NCBI GenBank assembly: GCA_050433985.1
Contig: JBNPWE010000001.1
Coordinates: 186,001-250,000 of the forward strand
DNA from: JACIYW01 sp014359745
Lineage (GTDB): Bacteria; Pseudomonadota; Alphaproteobacteria; Rhodobacterales; Rhodobacteraceae
Reading direction: 5' to 3'
DNA length: 64,000 bases
The translations under genes were made by a program, and so were the position numbers. Of the stretch, positions 28,307 through 36,357 are shown piece by piece (within the stretch, counting starts at the first letter, position 1; each line of letters starts with the position of its first letter). Under the pieces are notes generated by a model. That model did no database searches, was not told the DNA's origin, and was given only the letters and a program-made list of their open reading frames with translations.

Positions 28307-29631
28307 TTGGTTGTTCCTTCCGTCGCGCGGGCGGCATCGCGGGCGCGCTCTTCGTCCAATTCGTCAATGTCGCGGCCACGCCCGGCGACAACTTCGTCGC
28401 GGGATTTCAACCCGGCCTCGATCGCCTGGACGTCCGCCGCGACCTCTTTCTGCGGATCAACCCACGGCCAGCCGGGCGCGACGAAGCGCACCGCGTGGTG
28501 GTCGGTCAGGTCATCGGCGGGGATCGCCCCGGCAAGCGCCTGGGTGTCGATCCAGCGCCGCCAGAGCGGGCGAAGAAGTGGGCGCTCGATCAGGTTGCAT
28601 TGCTGCATTTCGGCCCGGCGGCGGAATTGCAGCAAGCCGACGCGGGCGCTCGAATAATTGGCCTCGCCAAGATCGCCGGTCAAAGCCTCGAAGGTCAGCC
28701 CCACGCCCGCCGCGATTTCGCGGTCCTGGGCGCGCAGGAAGTCAACCGCTTGCGACAGCCCGGCACCCGGGGCCGAAAAGGTCACGTCCGCGCCAGGCGG
28801 CAGAATACGCATGGCGCCGGGTTCAAGGGACACGTTGACTGCGCCCGTGGCGTCGTTTGTTTCGCCTTCAAATCCCGCCGCGTTCCCTTCGGGGTCGCGG
28901 ATAAATCCGGTCATGAGTGAGGCGGTTTTTAATTGCATCAGCAAGGCGTCGGATGCTTCGTCACGATCGCGAAGTTTCAACAGGACCGGTGCCAGCCATG
29001 ACAGGCCGCGCACCTGCCCCGGAAACAGCAGATCAAAGACATGGATCATATCGGCGGCGGGCACGCGTACCGATTCGCCAAAGGTCGAGAATGGCGCGCC
29101 GGGGGCCTCGCGAAGGACATGGTAGGCCACCGCCCGATCGGATGCATCGAATTCGATCCCGGCCACGATCCGCGCGCCGTTGCCCAGATCGCGGGTCAGC
29201 GCCGGGTCAACCTGATCTGCGGGAATGAGTTTCAGGCGCAGCGCGCCATCGTCTTCGGTGACGATCTGAACAAAACCTTCGCCGTCGCGGACAAGCGCAC
29301 GCGCAAAGGCCGAAAGCATCGGGTTGACCATCTCTTCGAATTCAGTGTTCAGGCGCAGCCGCGCGGCGGCGTCGGGGTGACGGGATCGGGCTTGATAGCC
29401 TTTGCCCACAAGATGCGAAGTCCACTCTTCCACAATGCGGTTTGCGAACGGGACGTTCATATACATCGCCGAAGCGCGAGCCTTCGCCGGGTGCCGGGCT
29501 GCAAGTGTTGCGGATTGCGGCGCGCCCATCATCGGTGCGCCCATCCAGCGCCGCCCGCCTGCCCCGGCCTCGATCGCAGAGCGGCGGAACAGCTTACCCA
29601 CGGCGCGGGTTATTTGGCGGGTTATTTTCAT
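28303..29631 (-). CDS. phage portal protein
   Basis: 442 residues of the lambda-type portal family: VDPALTRDLGNGARIVAGIE, YHVLREAPGAPFSTFGE, RVPAADMIHVFDLLFPGQVR, GLSWLAPVLLKLRDRDEASD and the C-terminal NYSSARVGLLQFRRRAEMQQ. It forms the dodecameric gate at one capsid vertex through which DNA is packaged. Translationally coupled on both sides (ATGA with the upstream gene and with the protease-capsid gene). Confidence 0.92.
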   Translation of the reverse strand: MKITRQITRAVGKLFRRSAIEAGAGGRRWMGAPMMGAPQSATLAARHPAKARASAMYMNVPFANRIVEEWTSHLVGKGYQARSRHPDAAARLRLNTEFEEMVNPMLSAFARALVRDGEGFVQIVTEDDGALRLKLIPADQVDPALTRDLGNGARIVAGIEFDASDRAVAYHVLREAPGAPFSTFGESVRVPAADMIHVFDLLFPGQVRGLSWLAPVLLKLRDRDEASDALLMQLKTASLMTGFIRDPEGNAAGFEGETNDATGAVNVSLEPGAMRILPPGADVTFSAPGAGLSQAVDFLRAQDREIAAGVGLTFEALTGDLGEANYSSARVGLLQFRRRAEMQQCNLIERPLLRPLWRRWIDTQALAGAIPADDLTDHHAVRFVAPGWPWVDPQKEVAADVQAIEAGLKSRDEVVAGRGRDIDELDEERARDAARATEGTTK

Positions 29632-30128
29632 TGTCGGACGTCGCGCTGGCGTGCTTGGGCTACTGATTCCCAGAATTCCGCCAGCGCCGCCCGGCCCGCA
29701 TCTTCGTCGCCATACTGGCCCGCAATCTGGTCCGCCAGAAGATCCACAACGGCACTGAATATCGGCGTCAGCGGGATCCCCAGAATCGGGTCCGCCAAAG
29801 GGTCGCCCGACAGAGCAGCGCGGCCATCACGGAAAAAGATTTCAACGCGGGGCGCGTCGTCAGAGGCGCGCGTAAACGGGCCGATGCAATCCGCATGATT
29901 TGCCACGGGGGCGGCGTCGGTGGCCTTGACGCCGATGCGAAGAAGTTTGCTGAAAAGGCACGCGCTCAGGATGCCCGGCAATCTGTATTCAGCCGGACGC
30001 CCATGGCCCTGCGACGCGTTTTCAAGGAGACCAACTTTCCGCCACGAGTTGAACGTTTCGATTTTCTCCCCCAAAAATTCCGCGAGAACCTTTGTTCCGA
30101 TTGGCACGCTCTCGATTTTCGTGATCAT
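29628..30128 (-). CDS. hypothetical protein with possible N-terminal HTH
   Basis: 166 residues starting MITKIESVPIGTKVLAEFLG. Residues 12-60 (FNSWRKVGLLENASQGHGRP then AEYRLPGI) look like a MerR/phage-type winged helix with its wing, so DNA binding is possible. The C-terminal half is acidic and helical. ATG 30128 is used because GGAGG lies eight bases upstream; longer frames lack sites. It overlaps the portal gene by four bases. No family is recognised with certainty; it could regulate the satellite or recruit a helper-phage function. Confidence 0.65.
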   Translation of the reverse strand: MITKIESVPIGTKVLAEFLGEKIETFNSWRKVGLLENASQGHGRPAEYRLPGILSACLFSKLLRIGVKATDAAPVANHADCIGPFTRASDDAPRVEIFFRDGRAALSGDPLADPILGIPLTPIFSAVVDLLADQIAGQYGDEDAGRAALAEFWESVAQARQRDVRQ

Positions 30129-30198
30129 TTTCGTATCCCTCCATAATCTAGACATGGTTACGTGACGTAATGCCACGATCAAAAAAGGAGCTACGTCA

Positions 30199-30477
30199 TC
30201 AGGCGACATTTGTCAAGATCATTGTGCGGCAGCGCGTGCGGCACTCTTGGGACGAGCCTTCAAGACGGCGCAGCGTGTCATAGCTGGCCATCTCGCTCTT
30301 GATCCGTTCAACCGCAGCATCGAATGTCAATTCGCCGCGTTTGTTCATCTCAAGCGCCGTTCCCATGATCCAGATTTGCACTGCGTCCAAGCGTGCCAAT
30401 ACTTCACGAAGTTGCACTTCGGTGGCCTCGTCGGGCAAGCCGGGGGTGTTCCCCGAAGTGGGGTTATTGGTGGTCAT
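30199..30477 (-). CDS. small hypothetical protein
   Basis: 92 residues; a Pro/Thr-rich start (MTTNNPTSGNTPGLPDEATE) is followed by a predicted amphipathic helix (VQLREVLARLDAVQIWIMGT) and charged helices (DAAVERIKSEMASYDTLRRL). AAGGA lies about seven bases before the ATG. Divergent from the XRE gene with an 88-bp region containing two copies of a 22-bp direct repeat. No family recognised. Confidence 0.6.
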   Translation of the reverse strand: MTTNNPTSGNTPGLPDEATEVQLREVLARLDAVQIWIMGTALEMNKRGELTFDAAVERIKSEMASYDTLRRLEGSSQECRTRCRTMILTNVA

Positions 30478-30498
30478 GGGGTTTTCCTTGCTTGGGTT

Positions 30499-30569
30499 TC
30501 AGAACAAGGTTACGATATGACAGGCACGGATAGCCCGTCAAGATAAATCAGAACAAGGTTACGATATGA
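30499..30569. repeat. 22-bp direct repeat pair at the XRE promoter
   Basis: The same 22 bases, beginning TCAGAACAAGGTTACGATAT, occur at 30499-30520 and 30548-30569, 49 bp apart. The second copy spans the ribosome site and start codon of the XRE gene, and the first lies in the divergent promoter region. This is a plausible pair of binding sites for the regulator itself. Confidence 0.8.
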
Positions 30570-30790
30570 ACGCCACGCAATGCAAAATGGCCAGAGCCGC
30601 GACAGGTCTAGGCGTTCGTGATCTGGCCAAACTTGCCAGCGTGTCGCCTGATACGGTTGCTCGCCTAGAACGTGGTGAGGACCTACGCCCCGCCACAGTC
30701 GCGGCCATCCGCGCCGCGCTCGAAGCTGCCGGGGTCGATTTCATCGAAGAGAACGGCGGCGGGCCGGGGGTCAGGCTTCGGAAAGTCTGA
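30566..30790 (+). CDS. XRE-family HTH regulator
   Basis: 74 residues, almost only a Cro/CI-type helix-turn-helix: MARAATGLGVRDLAKLASVS then PDTVARLERGEDLRPATVAA and IRAALEAAGVDF. It is the only plus-strand gene in the element and lies inside the head operon, between terminase and portal. It is too small to be a cleavable CI repressor; it may be a Cro-like or autoregulatory switch using the flanking repeats. Confidence 0.85.
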   Translation: MNATQCKMARAATGLGVRDLAKLASVSPDTVARLERGEDLRPATVAAIRAALEAAGVDFIEENGGGPGVRLRKV

Positions 30791-30938
30791 CCCGACTCCA
30801 GTTTCCCAGAGCCGGGCCAGATTGCGCACCACGCCCTCAACGGAGGAACAAGGGCCGCGCGCTGACGGAGTTATGACGACACTACCCGTCTAGCCGGAAC
30901 GCTTGGCACCCATTTGCCGGGAACGTTCACCCGTCTCA

Positions 30939-32720
30939 TCATCGCTTCATCCAGTTCGAGGAAAGCACCGGGCCGGGCCGGGCGGCGGGCCGCGACGACA
31001 TGCTCAATTCCGCGCGGCGGGCGGTCCAATCCGGGTGTACGATCTGGCGGGCCGCGATCGCATAGACCAGGCAATCGAGGGCTTCGGCGCGCCGCCCTGA
31101 TATCCGTTCAAAGCTGCGCACCGGCTGCCCGCGCCTGTATCTGACAACGGCGCGCTCACTGGCAACCTGTTCATACCAGACAGGTGTGAGGTCGGCAGAA
31201 TAGCGGACGGTCGTGCCCCGGATCATCCGCCCGAATAACTGCGTCTTGCCGGTATCCACACCCACAATCCACAGGGGCGCGCCACGGCCCTTCGACCTTC
31301 CGCTTGAACGCTCAATCAGCGGGCGGTTGCCACCCGCACCCTTGATCGCCAAAACCTTGCGCCGCGCCCGGCCTGCACAAAAGCCGGTGACCGCGCGCAT
31401 GGTGGTGCCGTCGCCAGCGTCGATCGCGGCGGCATCAACGCCGATCTGACCGCCCAGAACATGCGGAAACCGGGCGCGCAGCATCTCGTCCAGTTCGCGC
31501 CAGGTGTCTTCAACATCCCATGCGCCCCAGATCACCCGGTGGCCCAGAACGAAAATCGTTCCGTCTTCGCCATGGCCGATGAATGTTACCTCAAGTCGAT
31601 CGTGCTGGACGTCTACACCCACGGTCACGGCCAGCGCATCGGCGGGCACCGCACCAAGCCCGAATGGTTCGGCGCGCGCGGCAAGATCATCTTCGGCCAG
31701 CTCGTCACCTTCGCCGCGCCAGCCCTGCCCCAGAATTGTGTTGACGAATGTTTGCAGAGTTGACGGATCATCCTTCGCGCCCACGAATTCACGCGCCAGC
31801 TTTGACCACGACGCATTGGAATGCAGCGAGACAAGAGCATTGAGCCGGAAACCCGCATGGCCCTGCACCTCGGGCCGGGTGACTCGCCACCGCCCCGCCG
31901 CGACCATCTCGGGTTTGTGGTGTTCCTCGATCTCAGCCGCGCAACGCGGGCACCGGAAGCGGGCCGTCTCTGGCGCTGCATCATCCCAGATTATGTGCGC
32001 CCATTCGATCTCGGTCAGCACGCCACAGGCGGGACAAGGGACCTCGAAAACGCGGGCGTCAGATTGCCCATAGGCGCGCAGAACATGGCTTGTTTCCTCG
32101 TGAACCGGGGTCGATCCCATGACAATCTTGCGGTCTGGAAAGGACAGGGTGCGCCGTTCTGCCAAGACGATCGGGGACCCTTCGGCAGTCGATTCCATGC
32201 CGTCCGCCTCATCAATGAACAAGATGCGGACGTTGTGGCGGCGCAGGTTTCGGGGGGCCTTCGCGGCGACAATCTTGAGACTGCCACCCGGAAACCGTCT
32301 GGACAAAAGCGTATTGCGCCCGGCCTCGTCGCGCTCGTCGGACAGGGAATAGGCAACGCTCGGCGATGCATCGAAGATCGGTTCAACGTCGCTCACCATG
32401 TAGTCGCGGCAATCCGCTTCGGCGGGCAGAAGGCACAGAATAGGGGAAGGGTCGTTTGCGACGAAGGACGCCACAGCAGAGGTCAACAGCGTCGTGAAGC
32501 CGACGCGCACCGGCTTGACCAATGTCACACGCTCGATCAGCGGATCACCTATGGCGTTGGCAATCTCACGCTGAAAGGGCCAGAGGCGGACGGGGCCGGG
32601 CTGCGCCGTGACGCCATCTGGAAGGAGGATTTCGGCCTCGATCCAGTCAGACAGGCGCTGGCGCGGCGGCGGGATCATGGCCCGAAGCGCGGTGCGGCGG
32701 ATGTCCTCAATCTTCGCCAT
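30939..32720 (-). CDS. phage terminase large subunit, GpA family
   Basis: 593 residues. The N-terminal ATPase motor is marked by LLPAEADCRDYMVSDVEPIF, RILFIDEADGM (Walker B) and IVMGSTPVHEETS. A zinc-finger-like CPACG/CPRC pair lies near residues 235-265, and the C-terminal nuclease is marked by VGVDVQHDRLEVTFIGHG and IGVDAAAIDAGDG. It translocates and cuts DNA for packaging and shares a 14-bp overlap with the Nu1-like gene. The 30791-30938 gap after its stop shows no gene. Confidence 0.93.
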   Translation of the reverse strand: MAKIEDIRRTALRAMIPPPRQRLSDWIEAEILLPDGVTAQPGPVRLWPFQREIANAIGDPLIERVTLVKPVRVGFTTLLTSAVASFVANDPSPILCLLPAEADCRDYMVSDVEPIFDASPSVAYSLSDERDEAGRNTLLSRRFPGGSLKIVAAKAPRNLRRHNVRILFIDEADGMESTAEGSPIVLAERRTLSFPDRKIVMGSTPVHEETSHVLRAYGQSDARVFEVPCPACGVLTEIEWAHIIWDDAAPETARFRCPRCAAEIEEHHKPEMVAAGRWRVTRPEVQGHAGFRLNALVSLHSNASWSKLAREFVGAKDDPSTLQTFVNTILGQGWRGEGDELAEDDLAARAEPFGLGAVPADALAVTVGVDVQHDRLEVTFIGHGEDGTIFVLGHRVIWGAWDVEDTWRELDEMLRARFPHVLGGQIGVDAAAIDAGDGTTMRAVTGFCAGRARRKVLAIKGAGGNRPLIERSSGRSKGRGAPLWIVGVDTGKTQLFGRMIRGTTVRYSADLTPVWYEQVASERAVVRYRRGQPVRSFERISGRRAEALDCLVYAIAARQIVHPDWTARRAELSMSSRPAARPGPVLSSNWMKR

Positions 32721-33213
32721 TGGCCTGCCCGATCTGTTGCAAGGTGTTTCGAATTTCGCGGTCGATCACGTCAACATCAGCGGGCGCGAGGTGCCCAAGG
32801 CTCTGTCGGACGCGGGACGGCACTGCCAACAGCCGCGATCGAAGGGCGCGCAGGACGTCCGCCCATTCGCGCGCAACATCGTCGGCCTTGACCATCTCGC
32901 CGCGCAGGGTCGCGTTCTTGAGTTCCTGGGCGTCCGCCTGGGCGCTGGCCAGCCGGGCGCGCTCGCCGGTCAGGGTAAGCACCTGTTCTTCGCCACCTCG
33001 CCCAGCCGCCGTGCCGCGCAGGTGCTCGATATAGGCGCGGGTCGAGGTCGTGAGGTCGTAAGCGTTATGGCCAAGGCGTGTTGCTATGCCGCGCTTGACC
33101 AACTGCGTAAGCGCGCCCGGTGTGATCCCCCACAGGTCGCACAAGTCGGAACCGCCAATGCGATGCACCGGCTGGTCGATCTTACCAAGTGGAAGCTCCC
33201 GGACGATCCTCAA
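32707..33213 (-). CDS. terminase small subunit, Nu1-like
   Basis: 168 residues with a TTG start at 33213. The N-terminal winged-helix part (GGSDLCDLWGITPGALTQLV then KRGIATRLGHNAYDL) is typical of Nu1-type small terminases that recognise the packaging site; the rest is helical (ARLASAQADAQELKNATLRG, RALRSRLLAVPSRVRQSL). The stop overlaps the GpA start. A G-rich tract (GGGG) about 11 bases upstream supports the start weakly. Together with GpA it indicates cos-type packaging. Confidence 0.85.
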   Translation of the reverse strand: MRIVRELPLGKIDQPVHRIGGSDLCDLWGITPGALTQLVKRGIATRLGHNAYDLTTSTRAYIEHLRGTAAGRGGEEQVLTLTGERARLASAQADAQELKNATLRGEMVKADDVAREWADVLRALRSRLLAVPSRVRQSLGHLAPADVDVIDREIRNTLQQIGQANGED

Positions 33214-33232
33214 ATCTTTTACCCCATTGCTT

Positions 33233-34330
33233 TTATTTGCAGAGCCCGAAGTACCGCGCTACGCCCACCCGTATACATTTGGTCGGGAAGGACCCGCTCA
33301 TGCACGGCCTCTGCGTCCTGTGAAGAGCAAAGAAATAGCTTCCGGCGGGATTTTGCACAGGCTCCGTTTTGTCATCCGTTGACAGAACGGGCGCGTCATC
33401 GCTCTTGTTTTGCTTGAGCGTTTCGGCCCGATTCACCGCGCCCGCCCGCGCCAGATCGGCCTTGTTGGGCCCCGTTGTGCGGCTGATCTTGGCCAAGGCT
33501 TGTGCTGTTAGTGATCCCGGCTGCACCGGCTGGCGCATCATCGCGCCGTCTCGCGGGATTTTGCCGGTGCTTTTTTGCAATGAACAAGAAAAAAGGGCGT
33601 TTGGCGTCGCGCATCGCTGCCGCCTTTTTTTTGTTCTCAGCAAATCCGCCCGCGCAACAAGCGCATTGGCTGAAATTCCGGGCGCGACGTCTGCAACGGG
33701 CGTTTCTGCCCTGTCAACCGGCGGTGCCTTACGAACAGTAAGTAAGGTTCCGGGACATTTTGTCCCGGTAGAAACCGGATCGCGCGGCGTGTCTGCGCCT
33801 TGTTCCGATGCCTCGCCAACTTGCCGCCCGGCCCATTCTGCCATGCCGATCAAATCTTCATGCAAGCCCTTGGGCAGACGGTATCCAAGCCCGGCCAACT
33901 GATCGGCTAGAAACATCAGGCAGCCGGATCGAAACTCGGTTGCCAGCCCGCGCCCGGTGCGGCCCAGCCGCCCGCCCGTCCGATATCTTGCGGTCACGAT
34001 CAACCCGGCCTCGGTGAGTTGCGTAATCGCCCGCGAAACAGTGCGTTCGGAATGGCCGGTTTCCTTGGCCAGCGCCGCGCGGGTAGGTCGGTGGAACAGC
34101 TCGCCCCGCACACAGGCGCGCAGGTTCTGCCTGATCATGATTGCCAGGACGTGCCCTGACGATCGGGTCAGGCCGCCACGTTGCCGATCGGTCACGGCGC
34201 GCAAGGCATTAGAAAGCGCCTTGGCTTGCCGATACAGCGCCTTGCGACGGTCAATTTCCTGATCCCGGCGGATGCAATCAATGTCGCGCACACTTGCGGG
34301 CAGGTGGTCAACGGGTGCGGTGGTGTTCAT
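33233..34330 (-). CDS. HTH-domain protein, probable replication initiator or regulator
   Basis: 365 residues. Residues about 60-130 carry a winged-helix segment (RPTRAALAKETGHSERTVSR then AITQLTEAGLIVTARYRTGG). The rest is basic and of low complexity, with a C-terminal tail of unclear origin. ATG 34330 has GAGG seven bases upstream and overlaps the upstream gene by four bases. In phages and plasmids such proteins often bind the replication origin, which is the inference here; no helicase or primase motif is visible. Confidence 0.7.
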   Translation of the reverse strand: MNTTAPVDHLPASVRDIDCIRRDQEIDRRKALYRQAKALSNALRAVTDRQRGGLTRSSGHVLAIMIRQNLRACVRGELFHRPTRAALAKETGHSERTVSRAITQLTEAGLIVTARYRTGGRLGRTGRGLATEFRSGCLMFLADQLAGLGYRLPKGLHEDLIGMAEWAGRQVGEASEQGADTPRDPVSTGTKCPGTLLTVRKAPPVDRAETPVADVAPGISANALVARADLLRTKKRRQRCATPNALFSCSLQKSTGKIPRDGAMMRQPVQPGSLTAQALAKISRTTGPNKADLARAGAVNRAETLKQNKSDDAPVLSTDDKTEPVQNPAGSYFFALHRTQRPCMSGSFPTKCIRVGVARYFGLCK

Positions 34331-34554
34331 TCGATCACCTCGCAATCATCAATCGCGAACAATTCCGAAACCATGGCGCGCATGATGCCCAATTGCTTAG
34401 GCGATGGTTTCCAGCCGCGCCGCCGCGATTGCTTGGCGATGCTCAAGGCAAAACATTTCGCAAAATCGGTCTCAGCGAGTCGGATCACGGCAGGCCAATG
34501 GAACAGCAGTTCATCGACATTGCGCGGGGCGGTCGGGAAGGTGACATGTTTCAT
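34327..34554 (-). CDS. small hypothetical protein
   Basis: 75 residues: MKHVTFPTAPRNVDELLFHW, then AKCFALSIAKQSRRRGWKPS and an acidic end. Helical, with a basic centre. It is coupled by ATGA overlaps to both neighbours in the early operon, which is the best evidence that it is real. No family recognised. Confidence 0.68.
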   Translation of the reverse strand: MKHVTFPTAPRNVDELLFHWPAVIRLAETDFAKCFALSIAKQSRRRGWKPSPKQLGIMRAMVSELFAIDDCEVIE

Positions 34555-34934
34555 TGCCCTGCCCCCCCTGCCACATGCGCAAGGAAGGCCGCTTGTCGGG
34601 CCGGTGCCATTGCCTCGAAACAGGCCAACGCATAGGCGTCATGTTCTCTTGGTGTCGCCTGATCGGCCCAGAATTTGGCCTCGATCATGTGCCGGTTTAC
34701 CGTCACGTCTGGCATTCCGGCACCGCCGCCAAGCGCCGCATCGGCCACGGTTTCCGCGTCCTGATCGGGAAGGCTGCGCAGCGCCGCATAGGCCAGCGCC
34801 CCGCGTTCGGCCAAGGTCAGCCGCGCCGACCAGACAAACGCCGCTTGATGCCATATTGCCGCGTCGTCAGCGACCAGCGCAAAGCCCAGCATCCGCGCCG
34901 CCCGCTTGTGTCGATCGGGTGCAAATTGCGCCAT
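34551..34934 (-). CDS. small hypothetical protein, first gene of early operon
   Basis: 127 residues, Ala-rich and helical (RHKRAARMLGFALVADDAAI, LTLAERGALAYAALRSLPDQ, DAYALACFEAMAPARQAAFL). The frame is open back to 35159 inside attR. ATG 34934 is chosen because the extra upstream 75 codons would start on tRNA-derived sequence; no good ribosome site distinguishes them. No family is recognised. The promoter for the minus-strand cluster should lie between here and attR. Confidence 0.65.
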   Translation of the reverse strand: MAQFAPDRHKRAARMLGFALVADDAAIWHQAAFVWSARLTLAERGALAYAALRSLPDQDAETVADAALGGGAGMPDVTVNRHMIEAKFWADQATPREHDAYALACFEAMAPARQAAFLAHVAGGAGQ

Positions 34935-35140
34935 TGCATTTTTGCCGGGTTTCGGGCTATTATGCGTAGGAAGCTTGCCAGCTTTTGAATGTGTCCCGGT
35001 TGCGCCCGCCAGCGCGCCGGGATTTTCATTTCCCGGTGGCGATTCCCGGTTGGACAATCGGGGATAATCCCCAATGTTTTCAAAGGCTGCTTTGTCGTCG
35101 GTTAGACGATCTAACTCTATGATTTCGCATGGAACAGGTG

Positions 35141-35158
35141 CTCCCCTACGGGCTGCCA
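35141..35158 (+). other. attR core
   Basis: CTCCCCTACGGGCTGCCA, identical to attL. It marks the right end of the element; only the last 18 bases of the tRNA are duplicated, not the whole gene. Confidence 0.9.
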
Positions 35159-35429
35159 CTCAACCTGTGTAAGTTGTTGATTTTAATCAATAATCCGCAA
35201 GGTCGAAAATCTCTACCCACAATCTACCCATGAAAGATTGACCCCCTGAAAGCGGCCCTTCGGGCACTGCGACAGGCTGGAAACGATCACGCGAACAGCT
35301 TGCTTGCGCGATCTTGGGCGAAGACCAAAGAAATCTTGACGATTGCGCTACGCAGTCACCATATGTAAAGAAACCATGCTAGACTGTGGGTAAGTTGTGG
35401 ATAACACGACGTTACTAAAGGAGGTCGAA

Positions 35430-35945
35430 ATGAACACTACTACTGCGGCCCCTACCTCCGCTATGGCGGTTGCCAACTGGTTCCTTCAGCGTTCGCGTAG
35501 CGAACCGTCGGTTCCACCATGCGATCAACTGAAGCTTTATAAGTTGGTCTTCTTCGCTCACGCTTGGTATCTTGGGAACAAATGCGGGCCACTGTTCGAC
35601 GAAGACGTTGAAGCTTGGCCCCATGGCCCGGTCGTGCGCGATCTTTACATTCAATTCAAAGATGCGGGACGTGGGCCTATCAACACCCTTGGAACGCGCT
35701 ACACGGTTCAAGACGGAAAGTTTCAGATGCAAACCCCGGTGTATTCCGGCGAACTTGAGCCGTTCCTTGAGTCGGTTTGGAATTCCTATAAATCGCATTC
35801 GGGCATTCAGCTTTCAAACGCAACACACGCTCAAGGTGAACCTTGGACACTTGTTGCGGAAAAGATGGATTTGGCAGGGAAGCCTACGATTCCGAACGAA
35901 CTGATTGAACAGGTGTATAGTGCAAAAGTCCAAAGAAGCCGATAG
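35430..35945 (+). CDS. Panacea/SocA-domain (DUF4065) protein, putative antitoxin
   Basis: 171 residues. The SocA/Panacea signature is present: LKLYKLVFFAHAWYLGNKCG, DEDVEAWPHGPVVRDLYIQF and later LVAEKMDLAGKPTIPNELIE. A perfect AAAGGAGG precedes ATG 35430. Panacea proteins neutralise many unrelated toxins encoded next door. The next gene overlaps by 26 bp. Codon use and lower GC differ from the housekeeping flanks, indicating acquisition. The 35159-35429 stretch before it holds no gene. Confidence 0.85.
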   Translation: MNTTTAAPTSAMAVANWFLQRSRSEPSVPPCDQLKLYKLVFFAHAWYLGNKCGPLFDEDVEAWPHGPVVRDLYIQFKDAGRGPINTLGTRYTVQDGKFQMQTPVYSGELEPFLESVWNSYKSHSGIQLSNATHAQGEPWTLVAEKMDLAGKPTIPNELIEQVYSAKVQRSR

Positions 35946-36291
35946 CACTGACACAGAATCTTGCGTCGAAGCGCCGAAAGAACTTGTCGTTTTTGACGAC
36001 AGTGTTGGCGCTTCGGCTGAACCTGATGATTACACAAAGCAATTCAATTCCGTAAAGCTTAACGACTATCGGCAAGACATTAAGCTTCGCAAGCACTTTT
36101 CGTGGGCAACCTACGGACTGCTTTGCGCTTGGCTTCTGATAGTTGCCGGGCTTTTGATCTGGTCTTCAAGGTCCGATGAAGTTCTTATCGCCTTGATTTC
36201 GGGCGCAACCGTTCAAGTAATCGGCCTTTATTATATTGTTCTTCGCTATATCTTCCCGAGCCGGGGCGGCAACGGTGAGAACGGTTCATAA
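35920..36291 (+). CDS. two-TM membrane protein, putative toxin partner of the Panacea protein
   Basis: 123 residues. The first about 55 are hydrophilic and acidic, followed by two membrane helices (FSWATYGLLCAWLLIVAGLL and ALISGATVQVIGLYYIVLRY) and a short Gly/Asn tail. GTG 35920 with AGGTG upstream is preferred; a TTG at 35905 is possible. The 26-bp overlap with the Panacea gene and small membrane-protein form suit a membrane-acting toxin, but the toxin role is inferred only from context. Confidence 0.7.
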   Translation: MQKSKEADSTDTESCVEAPKELVVFDDSVGASAEPDDYTKQFNSVKLNDYRQDIKLRKHFSWATYGLLCAWLLIVAGLLIWSSRSDEVLIALISGATVQVIGLYYIVLRYIFPSRGGNGENGS

Positions 36292-36324
36292 AAAGACCCC
36301 CGAAACCTTGCGGCAACGGGGGTC
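36290..36324 (-). terminator. intrinsic terminator
   Basis: GACCCCCG at 36295-36302 pairs with CGGGGGTC at 36317-36324, and the minus strand continues with TTTTT. It ends the minus-strand transcript of the gene stopping at 36358 and lies at the end of the convergent TA pair. Confidence 0.8.
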
Positions 36325-36357
36325 AGGTAGCTTCCTCAGTGGCCCTGTGGAAGATCG

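Larger units (their letters stand above)
24672..35158. mobile_element. 10.5-kb integrated phage satellite with its own head genes (cf-PICI-like)
   Basis: Bounded by the exact 18-bp repeat CTCCCCTACGGGCTGCCA at 24672-24689 (in tRNA-Glu) and 35141-35158. Content: tyrosine integrase next to attL, a small protein, DUF2190, gpW-like, protease-capsid fusion, portal, two unknowns, an XRE gene (the only plus-strand gene), GpA terminase, Nu1 terminase, an HTH/replication-type protein and two small early genes. There are no tail, baseplate, holin, endolysin or CI-type genes. The size and gene set match capsid-forming phage-inducible islands, which build their own capsid and borrow tails. That it is a functional satellite is an inference. 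Confidence 0.8.

Noticed and set aside
33550..33640. Runs of A and T in the HTH gene as a replication origin
   Set aside because: No iterons or clear unwinding element; the runs are coding Lys/Phe-type codons in the minus frame.
34935..35159. N-terminal extension of the first satellite gene into attR
   Set aside because: It would start on the tRNA-derived repeat, and nothing supports translation from there. Kept as an alternative in the gene entry.
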